A DNA stretch of 64,000 bases from Salvia splendens (GCF_004379255.2 NC_056033.1:6924172-6988171), one strand, 5' to 3'. Shown: positions 12,306 through 21,982, counted from the first letter of the stretch. Notes: generated by a model not told the origin, from the sequence alone. Made by a program: numbers and translations.

Positions 12306-12944
12306 ATGGCGGATCAAACACCGCCGACCGGCCTACTTACCGGAGGCAACGCCCAGGAGTTGGGAACCGGTCAGCCCCGACGCGTCACGAAGAGTGGCTG
12401 CATCGGTGACGGCTGGCAGCGGATACGGCGCGACGACCCGGAGTCAAGCAGCGCGCCGCGCCATGGAGTGGGGGCGTTCGAACCTACCGTGTCAGCGCTG
12501 GACAAAATTATGGCAAGATTTGATCAATTGGAATTTAAATTGGATGCGAGGGATAGAAGGGTTGATAGGTTGGAGGCCACACGCCTTCCCGTACCGGGTC
12601 AGCCCTATTTTTCGGACGACGGGGAAGTCGATGGGTATCGTTCCCACGGAGACGCCTGGCCGACCGACGAGGACGGTCCCCCGGCTTACCGTGGTGGGGA
12701 TGTCCGCCGGCGTAGGGGCAAGGGTCATGATTTAAACAGGCGAGAGGCAGGACTAGCACAGCCGGGCTCTGGCACGATTCCATATAGCGCGCACACCGCT
12801 TCGCAGTCTCGCACGAGCTGGGATAGACCAGCAGCTCGCGTCACAACGGCGTTTGATAGGGGCTTTCGCGGGGACCGACAACCTACATCGTGGGACCCCC
12901 CTTCAACCGCCCCTCCTGTTGGGATCCTCCCGGTAACCGACTAA
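12306..12944 (+). CDS. gag-like N-terminal protein of the non-autonomous LTR element
   Basis: A 212-aa frame beginning MADQTPPTGLLTGG in a good ACCATGG context, 29 bp inside the left LTR boundary. It contains a helical, charged stretch typical of plant gypsy gag leaders (ALDKIMARFDQLEFKLD, about residues 61-77). The rest is low-complexity and charged. It has no protease, zinc knuckle or pol motif, so it is a truncated gag. It overlaps the next frame, which lies in another phase. Gag identity rests on position and composition rather than on a conserved motif. Confidence 0.6.
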   Translation: MADQTPPTGLLTGGNAQELGTGQPRRVTKSGCIGDGWQRIRRDDPESSSAPRHGVGAFEPTVSALDKIMARFDQLEFKLDARDRRVDRLEATRLPVPGQPYFSDDGEVDGYRSHGDAWPTDEDGPPAYRGGDVRRRRGKGHDLNRREAGLAQPGSGTIPYSAHTASQSRTSWDRPAARVTTAFDRGFRGDRQPTSWDPPSTAPPVGILPVTD

Positions 12945-14083
12945 TACCGAGCTTCCATACCTACGACCCACCATGGTTATGGAAGCCCTCTTGTTGGGAA
13001 CCACCGCCTCACCGTGCATCGCACGGATACTCGGATTATGTACCACAACGCTCGCCCTCAAATCACCTCAATCGGATTGTGAAGCAGCCCCTGCTGTCTT
13101 TCAAGAAAATCTACAACTCACTGCGAGATCTTTTTCCGATGGTTGATGGTCGAGCTCTTAGGGCTGTTGCCATCGATCATATCAACGATGTTGATGCGGC
13201 TGTTGAAGCAGTGCGTGGGGAGATAATTCCTTTCTTCACTGAAAGATCAGCACCAACTAGTCCTTTGACTTGGAGTGCTATTGCGGGCGAATCATCATAC
13301 GGTAGCTCGTCGGTGAGAACAGAGTTCGCAGATCAAGCTGATGATGATCATAGTTTTTTTGTTAGTGGAAAGAAAGAATCTTCCGGTTGTGCTAATGTTG
13401 GGCTAAGTGAATCTGTTGATGAGGCAAGTGCAGGGCATCTTGATGTGGAAACTCATGATGACATTCATTCTCAGGCTGAATCACTGGTGGTGGTAGGCGA
13501 AACTAGAGAGGGAACTTGTTGTATTGAAGTTTTGGAAGACTCTCAAACAGAGAGCACAATTACAGCAGAAGCTGAGACTTCAAGTAGTAGTAATACACAG
13601 CCGAAGATGGATTACATTCAGCAAAACAAAGATCGTTCTAATGGGATGGCATTAGAGGTGGAGGCGTCTAACATGGATGACGAGGATGGTATTCATGATT
13701 CAAGTAAAATTGCAACATTTGATTTCGATGGTGGTCTCGAAAAGACATCTGTGAAGGGAGTGAATGCAGATACAGGGTCCCTCGTGTTGCCTTCAATACT
13801 AGAGAAGCTCAATAATCGGTATACAAATGAGCTACAAGTTGCTCGCGAAGAAAGCAAGCCATTTCATGCTACGATCATGAGGGTGTTCGTTGAGGAGGTT
13901 TACATCGAATATGCAATAGTAGGTCATTGGAGTTTGAAACAATGTCCGTGCACATTTACATTTGATCCCGGGGGAGATAAATCGCCAAAGCTTCTTCTTT
14001 CAACTCTTCGTTGCTTCGTGGTTTCCACCTTGAGGACAAGGTGGATTTTAACCGTGGGGGAGTTAATACGAGCCTTCATCTAG
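12890..14083 (+). CDS. captured host-like coding segment with CUE-like domain inside an LTR element
   Basis: A 397-codon open frame without internal stops; its left end is not a real ATG start. Residues about 1-65 look like gag in a shifted phase. Residues about 71-112 (FKKIYNSLRDLFPMVDG through DVDAAVEAV) fit a CUE ubiquitin-binding domain, with the LFP motif and the D-x-x-AV second half. The following 250 residues are acidic and serine-rich and match nothing retroviral. The last 40 residues return to element sequence just before the right LTR. The middle (about 13070-13960) is therefore probably copied from a host gene. As it is open over nearly 0.9 kb, it may derive from spliced mRNA. The donor gene is not identified; expression is unknown. 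Confidence 0.6.
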   Translation: MGPPFNRPSCWDPPGNRLIPSFHTYDPPWLWKPSCWEPPPHRASHGYSDYVPQRSPSNHLNRIVKQPLLSFKKIYNSLRDLFPMVDGRALRAVAIDHINDVDAAVEAVRGEIIPFFTERSAPTSPLTWSAIAGESSYGSSSVRTEFADQADDDHSFFVSGKKESSGCANVGLSESVDEASAGHLDVETHDDIHSQAESLVVVGETREGTCCIEVLEDSQTESTITAEAETSSSSNTQPKMDYIQQNKDRSNGMALEVEASNMDDEDGIHDSSKIATFDFDGGLEKTSVKGVNADTGSLVLPSILEKLNNRYTNELQVAREESKPFHATIMRVFVEEVYIEYAIVGHWSLKQCPCTFTFDPGGDKSPKLLLSTLRCFVVSTLRTRWILTVGELIRAFI

Positions 14084-14384
14084 TTAGATATATTAGGGAT
14101 TTGAATATCTTTCCATATATTATTTTCTTGCTTGGTAAGTTAGGTTTTTAGTAGTATAAATAGAGCCCTTATGTAATTGATCGATCATCTATGAAATAAT
14201 ATACTTTGGCTCAATAGCTTTTGCATCAAGAAACAACCCCCAAGCTGTCGACGGGAACTCTCGCGATCAGCTGCAAACTTTTTTGACGTCCAAGTCACGA
14301 CCCGCGTTGGGCGCTCGACATTAGACGTCATCCCGTTTCTTGATTTCGCTTGGAAATCAACGTTGAGGAGGAAGATCCTTAACA
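14064..14384 (+). repeat. right LTR of the gene-carrying element
   Basis: 321 bp, starting TAATACGAGCC (one base different from the left LTR) and ending GATCCTTAACA. It follows a GTGGGGGAGT polypurine tract. Confidence 0.9.
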
Positions 14385-14554
14385 GTAACATGGGACGGAG
14401 AGAGTATTTCCTAATTTCAACTTTCAACTTTCAATTATCAAACAAAACGTGGGTGACAGACTATTACACTATTGATTATTCCATGCAACTTGGATTATAA
14501 TTTTCCCATAACAAGTTTAAAATGCGGAAAGGCAATCTATATTTATACATATAT

Positions 14555-14949
14555 AAAAGGCGAGTTTTGGCCTTATTTTGAATATTTATAAATTTTGGCT
14601 TTTAATTGTAATTTTGTATTTAATCTGTGTATCATTAAATTGAATTCAGTCATGATATTGTAACTGCCAAGTACTCATAATTCAATTTAAAAGTTTGATG
14701 GGTACAAATTATACAAATTAAATTTCTACAGAAATTTTACAATTAAAACGTATAAATTGATCAACCCTATTGTATAAATACGAGATAATTCCATAATTAT
14801 TTCATACTAATAAACATTTGATATACATACGAGATATATTAGCTAGGTGAATTTTGGGCAAAATTACAATTAAAAGCCAAAATTTATAAATATTCAAAAT
14901 TTTGCCCAAAATTCACAAATATTCTAAATAAGGCTAAAACTCACCTTTT
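14555..14949. repeat. long inverted repeat (foldback) at the Helitron's left end
   Basis: About 60 bases (AAAAGGCGAGTTTTGGCC...) recur in reverse complement at 14870-14949, where the second arm carries an extra block of about 28 bases. It could be a separate foldback element or a second Helitron 5' end in reverse orientation. Confidence 0.7.
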
Positions 14950-15345
14950 AAATTGTGAAATTGGTGCAATACTCATTCATTAGAAGTAACGGAAACTGAT
15001 GCCCATTCCATTTTCTAAAAGTTATTATACATATAATTGTTTATATTGTTGCATTCTTAACTATATTAAACATTTAACACCTAAAACTCCTATTTTTGTT
15101 TCCATTTTCACTACCGAAATTGTTGTTTTAAAATTTATTTTGAACAATTTGTAGAGATTAATATTGTGAAAGTTGTAAAGTTTTTAAATTTCTTTATCAT
15201 ATATGGAGGAAATTGAAAGGTTTTAGAATAGCCCCCAATTTATTTGTTTGGACTATAAATACATGACAATTGATAGTTTACAATTCACTCAACTTGTTAT
15301 TTTCTACAAAAATTTTGCTTAATTTTAGCTATTCTTCTGAATCTT

Positions 15346-15425
15346 CTACATATTGTTTTTGCTTTTAATAGTACATATTTATACAATATTGTTTTTGCTT
15401 TTAATAGTACATATTTATACATTGT
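15346..15425 (+). repeat. two-copy tandem duplication, about 37 bp
   Basis: TTGTTTTTGCTTTTAATAG followed by TACATATTTATAC occurs twice in direct succession. Confidence 0.75.
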
Positions 15426-15589
15426 TATTATGGCATAAGTTCATGTTCCCATCAAATAATTTTCTTAATTAGCATCGAACTCAAATATATGTGTTTATAG
15501 CATATTGTTAATATGTATATTATTATTTTTTGCTTAAAGTTCTTATATAGATGGAGGCAATCTAACACGATGAAAAAGATGACACCGGC

Positions 15590-15800
15590 GCGGGGCGATG
15601 AAAGTGCTGGAGATTATGACCGGAAAATGTGAGACTATTAGAGAAAGAGACAAGCAGATAAAAAAGATTGGGAATACATAGAAGTAAGATGCAGGGCAAT
15701 GAAAGTGCTGGAGATTATGACCAGAAAAGGTGAGACTATTAGAGATAGAAACAAGCGATAAAAAAGGTTGGGAATAGAAGTAAGATGGAGGCGTATTGGA
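15590..15800 (+). repeat. two-copy tandem duplication, about 100 bp
   Basis: The unit containing GATGAAAGTGCTGGAGATTA, then GTGAGACTATTAGAGA and AGAAGTAAGATG, is repeated with several changes. It is purine-rich and open in no convincing frame. Confidence 0.7.
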
Positions 15801-16113
15801 ACATAAGAGAAGATGGAGGCGGGTTAATTCTTAATTAGAACTCCACTGAACTTTTTTATTAATTCTAATTAGTTAGTCGTTTATTTTATTGAGAATTTTT
15901 TGCTGAATTTACTAAGCAATATATTTCTATAAATTTGTTGATTTTGAATGTTATTTGATTTTATATATCTGTATATTGAATTTTTGTTATATATTTTAAG
16001 CATTTAGATTTCACATGTTGATATTTTTTTTATCATTTTATATAATTATTTCACGGTGTAAAAAAAGTTGGGGAAAATATAATGGATTGTGCAACGCACG
16101 GGTGTGATACTAG

Positions 16114-16443
16114 TTACTATAAAATACATGCATGGGAAACGCATTCTAGGTTGTATACATGGGAAACCTTGATTTATTTATACACTTTCATTTAAGTGTA
16201 ATTAAATTTGGGCCATGAAGTAATTTAGTTATAACAATCAAGTCCCTTGATTAATTTCATTTATGTCAAAGTTAGTCCTTACTTTTGATGTAGCATATCT
16301 ACATAAATAAAAAGCATAAGGCCTTGAAAATTACAATAAGGACTCCATCATGATTTTTATATATTTGTGTATTGACTAAATTTTAACAAATGAATGTAGC
16401 ATGTTCCTAACAGAAACTTTAAAGTATGAGAATCCAATTATGT
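16114..16443. other. intergenic, nothing recognised
   Basis: AT-rich spacer between the Helitron candidate and the next MITE. Confidence 0.5.
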
Positions 16444-16452
16444 ATTTATTTA

Positions 16453-16871
16453 GGGATATTGATCCCTAAAATCATGAACTTTGCTCAAATTTTGGTATTT
16501 CTCATAGAACTTTAAAATTGGTCTAAAAAATCAGAAACTTTACATTTTGTTTGTTATTTCCCGTGGCAGCCTAAATAAGAAATCTTCGGCAAAAATCTTA
16601 TTATACGTGGCAATCGTGAAATGTTTATAATATTTTATATTACTTTTTAAGTTCGTGACAAGTAGGATAAAAAGTTATGTAGAAAATCATGTTGATTTAG
16701 TAGTGTCAAGTAGGATAAAAAATGCATGGAAGTTGGTTGGATATGTTGATTGACCCTGCCATGGGAAATAACAAACAAAATGTTAAGTTTATGATTTTTT
16801 AGACCAATTTTAAAGTTTATGGGAAATATCAAAATTTGAGCAAAATTCAAGATTTTAGAGACCAGTATCCC
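16453..16871. mobile_element. Mutator-like MITE with long (about 117 bp) terminal inverted repeats
   Basis: GGGATATTGATCCCTAAAAT at the left is matched by its complement at the right (ending GAGACCAGTATCCC). The match extends about 117 bp per side with few changes. The flanks ATTTATTTA and ATTTATATA agree at 8 of 9 positions, consistent with a Mutator-type 9-bp duplication. No coding sequence. Short open frames inside are produced by the repeats. Confidence 0.8.
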
Positions 16872-18460
16872 ATTTATATATGTGTTGATTTAACGGTAAA
16901 ATAATTATTGTTTAACAGAAGAGGTCTGATGTTCAAATCCATTGTGGATTTTATTCATAAACGTATAGCATGAGTAGTATGTATAATCAAGTAAAGTAGT
17001 AAACCAACCATACACGTCCCCATCCATATAATTAATTCCAAATTTTGAATTGGTATAATTAATGTGAAAGTTGTTAATGCAATAAAAAAAGGTCTCCTAA
17101 TCTATACTCGACACCTCAAATATTGTTTTATCGACAATTCAAACTCAATGTAATGGACCACCCCGTGACTTGATTAAGAAATGATGGATGAGACAAGATT
17201 CCATCTAATTATTACTCATTTTTTATTGTGTAAATAAAACATACTCATTCTTCTATAGTACAATATTCGTTATATATATGTTTATAAAAAAATCAAGCCA
17301 AAAGGATGACGAACGATAGTGCAAAAGCAATTAAGAACATAAACGATAACAAAATTAGCATATCGACAAAAGCTGTTTTCGATGTGGATTTTGGCGAAAA
17401 CAAGTTGATCAAGTCAAGATTCTCTAGTGGAACCTTTATTAGTGATGATAAGTTGATGAATGGTGGTAATGAATCGATCATAGTTTTTTTTATCATCCTT
17501 TTAATAAGAGGTGGTGATATGATTTACTTCTCCATCCATCATAGTGGGTGGGTGAAGCACATGTAAATGAGAATCACATCTAATGCTGTCTTTGCCTCAC
17601 ATAGGAAAGGTGGTTCATTGCCTTGGCATTATTGCATAAAGGCTACAACATTGTTTGTCATGTGGCTTTTGTCACTTCAATCACAAACCATCATCTAAAA
17701 TGGTGGGTTGAATGTATATTTTGGTGTGAAGACTAAAGATATTTATGCATTCAATAATTGACTATTGATAGAAAGTGGTGCACAAAAGACTTCTAGGTTA
17801 CTAAGAAACTTCCTTAATTCACAACAAGGTTATTGTCACTTCTTTGGTAGGCATGATGGAATATAATCAAGTCTTGGTGGATCTTATTATAATTTCAGAC
17901 ATTTTATGATAAAATTAACACAAGAAGGCGGGATAACAATCTAGATTATAATATTTAAAAATTCAAATTTACTACTGCAAATTAAAAGGCTAAAACAATA
18001 GTTAAATGTTTTGCAATATTGGTCTTTTTGCAAATTTGAGATTTCTTAGCAATTAAAATAGTATTTTAAAAACATTTCTTCTTACGAGAATATTTTTGTG
18101 CTAATAAATTTGGTCATAGCTGAGGTTGTGAACTCAAAGTTCACCTTTTATATAATATTAGCATGGATGTTATAAAATGTTTAGCCAAATTTTGAAGCAT
18201 TTTCAAACTTATATATTATCCATTGCTTAAGATTAACTTGTCTCAAGATCGAATAGACTTATTTGACATTTATTTGCACATATAAAAACTAATTTTACAT
18301 GTTATTATCTTGAGATAGAGTAACATGCCCTATCTACCCAATTAACATCATTCACTAAGATTAATCAATCTAATATAGTTCATCAAACTCAACACCATAT
18401 AAATTAGAAAATTCCTCTGTATTATCTCTTAATAAAAGCAAAACCACCATGTCGATTACT
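16872..18460. other. intergenic; overlapping small frames at 17293-17566 not called
   Basis: AT-rich DNA. Frames of 67 aa (minus, ending in a hydrophobic stretch) and 86 aa (plus) overlap at 17293-17566, but neither shows a recognisable family, splice partner or promoter. No element ends seen. Confidence 0.45.
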
Positions 18461-18461
18461 T

Positions 18462-18535
18462 GACAAGTTAATTTTGCTACCTCTTTTTATACAAGAAATC
18501 GACAAGTTAATTTTGCTACCTCTTTTTATACAATA
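18462..18535 (+). repeat. two-copy tandem repeat beside TRIM relic
   Basis: GACAAGTTAATTTTGCTACC plus CTTTTTATACAA occurs twice with a spacing of about 40 bp, directly to the left of the TRIM-like element. Confidence 0.7.
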
Positions 18536-18538
18536 AAA

Positions 18539-19007
18539 TGTTAGGATTATTGATCGTACATTACTTTGATATTATCCACTTTGAGTCAAGTCCATGCAAA
18601 TTTTTATTTTTAAGTCATTCCGAAAAGGCCTCAAGACAACAATTATATATAGCTTCCAACTTTCTTCCATTTTCCAATGTGGTATGAATTTGCAACCCAA
18701 CAATCCTCCACTCAAACTAAGACCATATCAAGAATTTAGTCGACATGATTATTGATCGTTCCAGCCCTGGAGTCTGGGTTATTCTAGGCCCGACTCTAAC
18801 TAGACTCCTTCAGGGCCCAGTCCTAATCGGGGCTCATCCAAGCCCGACCTAAATCTACCTAGGCTCTGATATCACTTGTTGGGATTGTCGATTGCACACG
18901 AGTTTACACATCACTTCCAAAAGACCTTAAACTAATTGAGGTTGGACAACAATTGTATACTACTTCCAAATTTCCTTCATTCTTTGATATGGTATGAATT
19001 TCCAACA
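18539..19007 (-). mobile_element. TRIM-like relic, minus orientation
   Basis: Two diverged terminal repeats, 18539-18702 and 18877-19007, begin TGTTAGGATT or TGTTGGGATT and end CCCAACA or CCAACA. Immediately left of the right copy is GGCTCTGATATCAC, the complement of a tRNA-Met-type primer-binding site (TGATATCAGAGCC), which sets the orientation. The flanks are only partly alike (TAAAA versus GAAAA). The internal 170 bp has AGGCCCGACTC-type repeated words and no gene. Confidence 0.65.
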
Positions 19008-19046
19008 GAAAATACTCGAATCAACTAGCAACTATATATTCAGGAC

Positions 19047-19764
19047 TGATGGGGTGCGTACTAAACAAGCCCAACAGCAATGACGGCCCATCAGCCCAAA
19101 GCCCAAGGAAGAGTATGAGTTCGGCATTACCAAAGAGTTCGGCCTCAGCCTACAGCTCGGTAAAAGCCAACCTATCAAGCTCTGCTCTCAGATCGGCAAC
19201 CAAAGCAGGAGTATGAGTTCGGCATTACCAAAGAGTTCGGCCTCAGCCTACAGCTCGGTAAAAGCCATCCAATCAAGCTCTGCTCTCAGGTCGGCATCAA
19301 GCTCTACTCTCAGATCGGCAACCAAAGCAGTTCGGTCTCAGTATTCGACCGAACAAGGAGTTAGTGGACCCATACAGGATGTCCAACACACCCACTACCA
19401 CGTGGTGTCAACTCAGGCCACGATCGTAGGCCATGACCTACGCTACATCCACGATCTTAGGCCATGACCTACACGACATCCACGACTTAGGGTGGTGATG
19501 CAAGCCACGATCTTAGTTCAAGATATAAATAGAACTTAGATCAGATAGAAGAAGGTTAAGCTCTCTAGAGATAAAAGACCATATAGCAAATAGCAAGTTT
19601 GTATTTGTAAGCTGTAGAAAACAGATCAAGCAATACAACTCTGCCCCCCTTTTCTTCCCGTGGACGTAGATTTACCTCAGTAAATCGAACCACGTAATTT
19701 CTTTGTGTCATAATCTTCATTCTCTACCAGCATTTACTAACGTCAGAAATTCGCGGATCCATCA
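19047..19764 (+). repeat. 5' LTR of the Tat element, with promoter
   Basis: Starts TGATGGGG, ends CCATCA. It contains a tandem duplication of about 98 bp (copies from 19111 and 19209, each starting GAGTATGAGTTCGGC). There is a perfect palindrome ACCACGTGGT (G-box) at 19397-19406. Short direct repeats of AGGCCATGACCTAC lie at about 19430-19475, and a TATA box TATAAATA at 19524-19531. The 84-aa frame across the duplication is incidental. Confidence 0.95.
19397..19531 (+). promoter_or_regulatory. LTR promoter: G-box and TATA box
   Basis: A G-box palindrome ACCACGTGGT lies about 120 bp upstream of TATAAATA. G-boxes bind bZIP/bHLH factors in stress, light and ABA responses (family knowledge). Function in this LTR is inferred. 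The same elements are repeated in the 3' LTR. Confidence 0.55.
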
Positions 19765-19840
19765 CTGGCGCCGTCTGTGGGAAGCAGAGAACAAAATTTG
19801 TGATAAAGCGAATTTTTGATCCATTTTTTCCACCCAAAAA

Positions 19841-21955
19841 ATGCATACCAGATCGCAGAGTACCCGTATTCCTGCCCGTGAGAACCAGGAGGAAGCCAAT
19901 CTATCCCATAGGTCTGGAAAACAGCCTAGGGATAAATCCACCACCAGTTCTCATGGCGAAGGAACAGGCCGCTCCAAAAATCGTCCCACTGAGTCTTCCC
20001 AGCAGCCTGATTTGAATGAGGCTGTCAAGCTGTTCTTGGCTGAGAAGCAGGATGAGTTCTTAGCCTTCCTGCAAAAGAGCCAAGAGCCGAAGACGAAAGC
20101 GGAGGATTCTCCTTCCTCATCCAGACATGAAAGTCACTACCGCAGTAGTGCCGTGTCTTCCAGGAAGAAGAATCCTCAACCCCGACATATTCCTGTTCTT
20201 CCTCGGTACCGGAATCACAGGAGAACTCAATCTCCTCCATACCGACGAGATATCGGATTCGCCGTGTACGGAGCACTGAAGACTCCGTTCTCGGACGACA
20301 TCACCCGAACTCCCCTACCACAGAACTACCGAACTCCGTCGATGACTTACGACGGGCTCGTGGACCCTCACGATTTCTTGGGGCGCTATCAGTATAACAT
20401 GGCGAACCAGGGTCTCAACGAGGTCCACATGTGCAAGCTGTTTCCCGAGCTGCTCATCGGGAACGCGAGAAGGTGGTTCGATAGCCTCCCCCAGGGCAGC
20501 ATCAGATCTTACCGAGATCTAATGGATGCCTTCCACAGGAGGTTCTTTCAGAAAGCGGAAGCCCGAATCACTTCGGCTCAGCTGCTTTCCATTCGTCAAG
20601 GTCGCGACGAAAAAATCAGCGACTTTATGACAAGATTCCACAAGGAATGCCTGCAAGTAGACGATCTCAACGATCTGCTTGTCATCTCGGCATTCCAAAA
20701 TGGAATCCTGCCCGGAGCTCTCTACAGGAAGCTCGTTGAGTGCGGTCCGCAGACAGCTCAGGAAATGTGGGACATTGCGGACCAGTACTCCCGGGCCGAT
20801 GAGGCAGACCGTCGCAAACGGTCGTTAGACAGCTCATCGTCCCGAGGAGACAGGAGGAAGCCCGATCATAGCGATCAGGGACATCCTCGCCGAACTCCTT
20901 TTGGCGATCAGGGACATCCTCGCCGAACTCCTTTTGAAAGGATTCAAAGGACTCCGGTGCAAGACAGATTGGGACCCCGTCTCAATCCCGAGAAGCCGCC
21001 CGCTCAGTTCGTACCGCTGAACAAGCCGAGAGCGGAAATTTTCGAACTACACTCCGACCTGTTCGAAAAGCCAAAGCGGATGACGAAATCTGCCGCGCGC
21101 CGACCCCAGGATAACTACTGCTCCTACCATCAAGACCACGGTCACGATACCGAGGAGTGCAGAAACTTGGCTGCAGGTATCGATGTTCTTGTGAGGGCAG
21201 GGACATTGAAAAAATACCAAAGCAAGCAGTCAAAGAAGAATAAGAAGCAGAGAGGTGCGAACTGCGCTCCTCAGGATCCGAAAAGGCAGCCGGATCCCGA
21301 AGACGATGACGAGCCGCAATATGATGGAGTAATCCTGACTATTGACGCTCTCCCTGCCGGGAAGACCAAGTCGTCCCTGAAGTCAGAGCGCAGGGGCTCC
21401 AATCGAGAGGAGCCAACGCATAAAAGGCTGAAGCAGGACGAAGTGATTACGTTCTCGGATGCTGATCCCGTCCCGGCCATCTCTCCTCACCAAGACGCCA
21501 TTGTCATCCAAGCCGGAGTGGCAAACAAACTGATCCACAGGGTGTTTGTGGATACAGGAGCGTCAGTCAGCATTCTTTTTAAAGAGTGCTTCGACAAACT
21601 AGAAGTGGACCCAGCTCGGCTCAGCCCGGCTCCGCTTCCCCTGAAGAGCTTCGCCCAGGAGGACACCCGCCCTGAAGGTATTATCAGCCTTCCGATCACG
21701 GTGGGGAAAGCGCCTACTAGCTCCAGTACGATGATTGAGTTTTTCGTGGTGAAAGCTCGGTCCCCGTACAACGTCATCCTGGGAAGAGACTGGCTCAACA
21801 CAGTTCGGGCCGTTTGCTCCACCTATCACCTCACCATCAAGATCCCTACTAAAGGAGGGATAGCGGTCATCCGAGGTGACCAAAAGAGAGCAAAGGAATG
21901 TCTGCAAATTGCGCTTAGAAGTGCCGAGCAGTCAGATCGGCACCACCAAGCATAG
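19841..21955 (+). CDS. gag-pro: Gag-protease polyprotein of the Tat element
   Basis: 704 aa from an ATG 76 bp after the 5' LTR. It supplies the capsid that packages element RNA and the protease that matures the polyprotein. The retrotransposon gag domain lies at about residues 165-300 (LFPELLIGNARRWFDSLP and following). A zinc-binding stretch CSYHQDHGHDTEEC is near residue 427. The protease active site VDTGASVSIL is near residue 570, with the ILGRDWL flap partner near 646. A 30-bp tandem duplication repeats DQGHPRRTPF at about 345-365. The frame ends in TAG at 21953-21955 and continues in the same phase into pol. The codon context TAG-CAA-TCA resembles the leaky stop of tobamoviruses. Confidence 0.92.
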   Translation: MHTRSQSTRIPARENQEEANLSHRSGKQPRDKSTTSSHGEGTGRSKNRPTESSQQPDLNEAVKLFLAEKQDEFLAFLQKSQEPKTKAEDSPSSSRHESHYRSSAVSSRKKNPQPRHIPVLPRYRNHRRTQSPPYRRDIGFAVYGALKTPFSDDITRTPLPQNYRTPSMTYDGLVDPHDFLGRYQYNMANQGLNEVHMCKLFPELLIGNARRWFDSLPQGSIRSYRDLMDAFHRRFFQKAEARITSAQLLSIRQGRDEKISDFMTRFHKECLQVDDLNDLLVISAFQNGILPGALYRKLVECGPQTAQEMWDIADQYSRADEADRRKRSLDSSSSRGDRRKPDHSDQGHPRRTPFGDQGHPRRTPFERIQRTPVQDRLGPRLNPEKPPAQFVPLNKPRAEIFELHSDLFEKPKRMTKSAARRPQDNYCSYHQDHGHDTEECRNLAAGIDVLVRAGTLKKYQSKQSKKNKKQRGANCAPQDPKRQPDPEDDDEPQYDGVILTIDALPAGKTKSSLKSERRGSNREEPTHKRLKQDEVITFSDADPVPAISPHQDAIVIQAGVANKLIHRVFVDTGASVSILFKECFDKLEVDPARLSPAPLPLKSFAQEDTRPEGIISLPITVGKAPTSSSTMIEFFVVKARSPYNVILGRDWLNTVRAVCSTYHLTIKIPTKGGIAVIRGDQKRAKECLQIALRSAEQSDRHHQA

Positions 21956-21961
21956 CAATCA
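21953..21961 (+). promoter_or_regulatory. amber stop in readthrough-type context (UAG-CAA-UCA) between gag-pro and pol
   Basis: Gag-pro and pol share one reading phase. They are separated only by this TAG and nine sense codons before the pol ATG at 21983. The six bases after TAG fit the CAR-YYA consensus known to promote readthrough in tobacco mosaic virus. This would give a Gag-Pro-Pol fusion at low level. Sequence is observed; function is inferred. Splicing or internal initiation are alternatives. Confidence 0.5.
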
Positions 21962-21982
21962 CAGCAGCCGGAGTCAGAGGCG

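Larger units (their letters stand above)
11937..14384 (+). mobile_element. non-autonomous Ty3/gypsy-like LTR retrotransposon carrying a foreign coding segment
   Basis: LTRs at 11937-12277 (341 bp) and 14064-14384 (321 bp) enclose 1.8 kb. The target duplication GTAAC is perfect (11932-11936, 14385-14389). The interior has a gag-like N-terminal frame. In place of protease and pol there is a frame with a CUE-like domain, followed by the typical 3' tail before the LTR (FHLEDKV-like wording in the second frame and a GTGGGGGAG polypurine tract). The LTRs look identical except for one terminal base and a 20-bp tandem duplication present only in the left copy, so the insertion is recent. With no pol, it must have been mobilised in trans. 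Confidence 0.9.
11714..14406. mobile_element. Stowaway MITE split by a later LTR retrotransposon
   Basis: The left arm 11714-11936 starts TACTCCATCTGTCCCATGTTAC. The right arm 14385-14406 is GTAACATGGGACGGAGAGAGTA, its near-perfect complement. Between them is the complete LTR element 11937-14384, flanked by the duplicated GTAAC. The MITE alone would be about 240 bp, a normal Stowaway size. The order of events is therefore MITE first, LTR element second. Confidence 0.9.
14536..16113 (+). mobile_element. candidate non-autonomous Helitron
   Basis: The left end is A|TCTATATTTATACATATA. The right end is a short hairpin GTGC-AAC-GCAC (about 16089-16099), then 10 bases, then CTAG|T. This is the layout of plant Helitrons (5' TC, 3' CTRR, hairpin about 10 nt before the end, insertion between A and T, no target duplication). 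The 1578-bp interior contains a long inverted repeat near the left end and a tandem duplication near 15590-15790, but no Rep/helicase. Confidence 0.6.

Noticed and set aside
17293..17566. Small membrane-like protein (minus) or 86-aa protein (plus)
   Set aside because: Frames overlap on opposite strands in AT-rich DNA, with no promoter, homologous family or codon bias that I can recognise.
19213..19467. 84-aa frame in each LTR (MSSALPKSSASAYSS)
   Set aside because: It is created by the tandem duplication inside the LTR, lies upstream of the TATA box and has no known domain.
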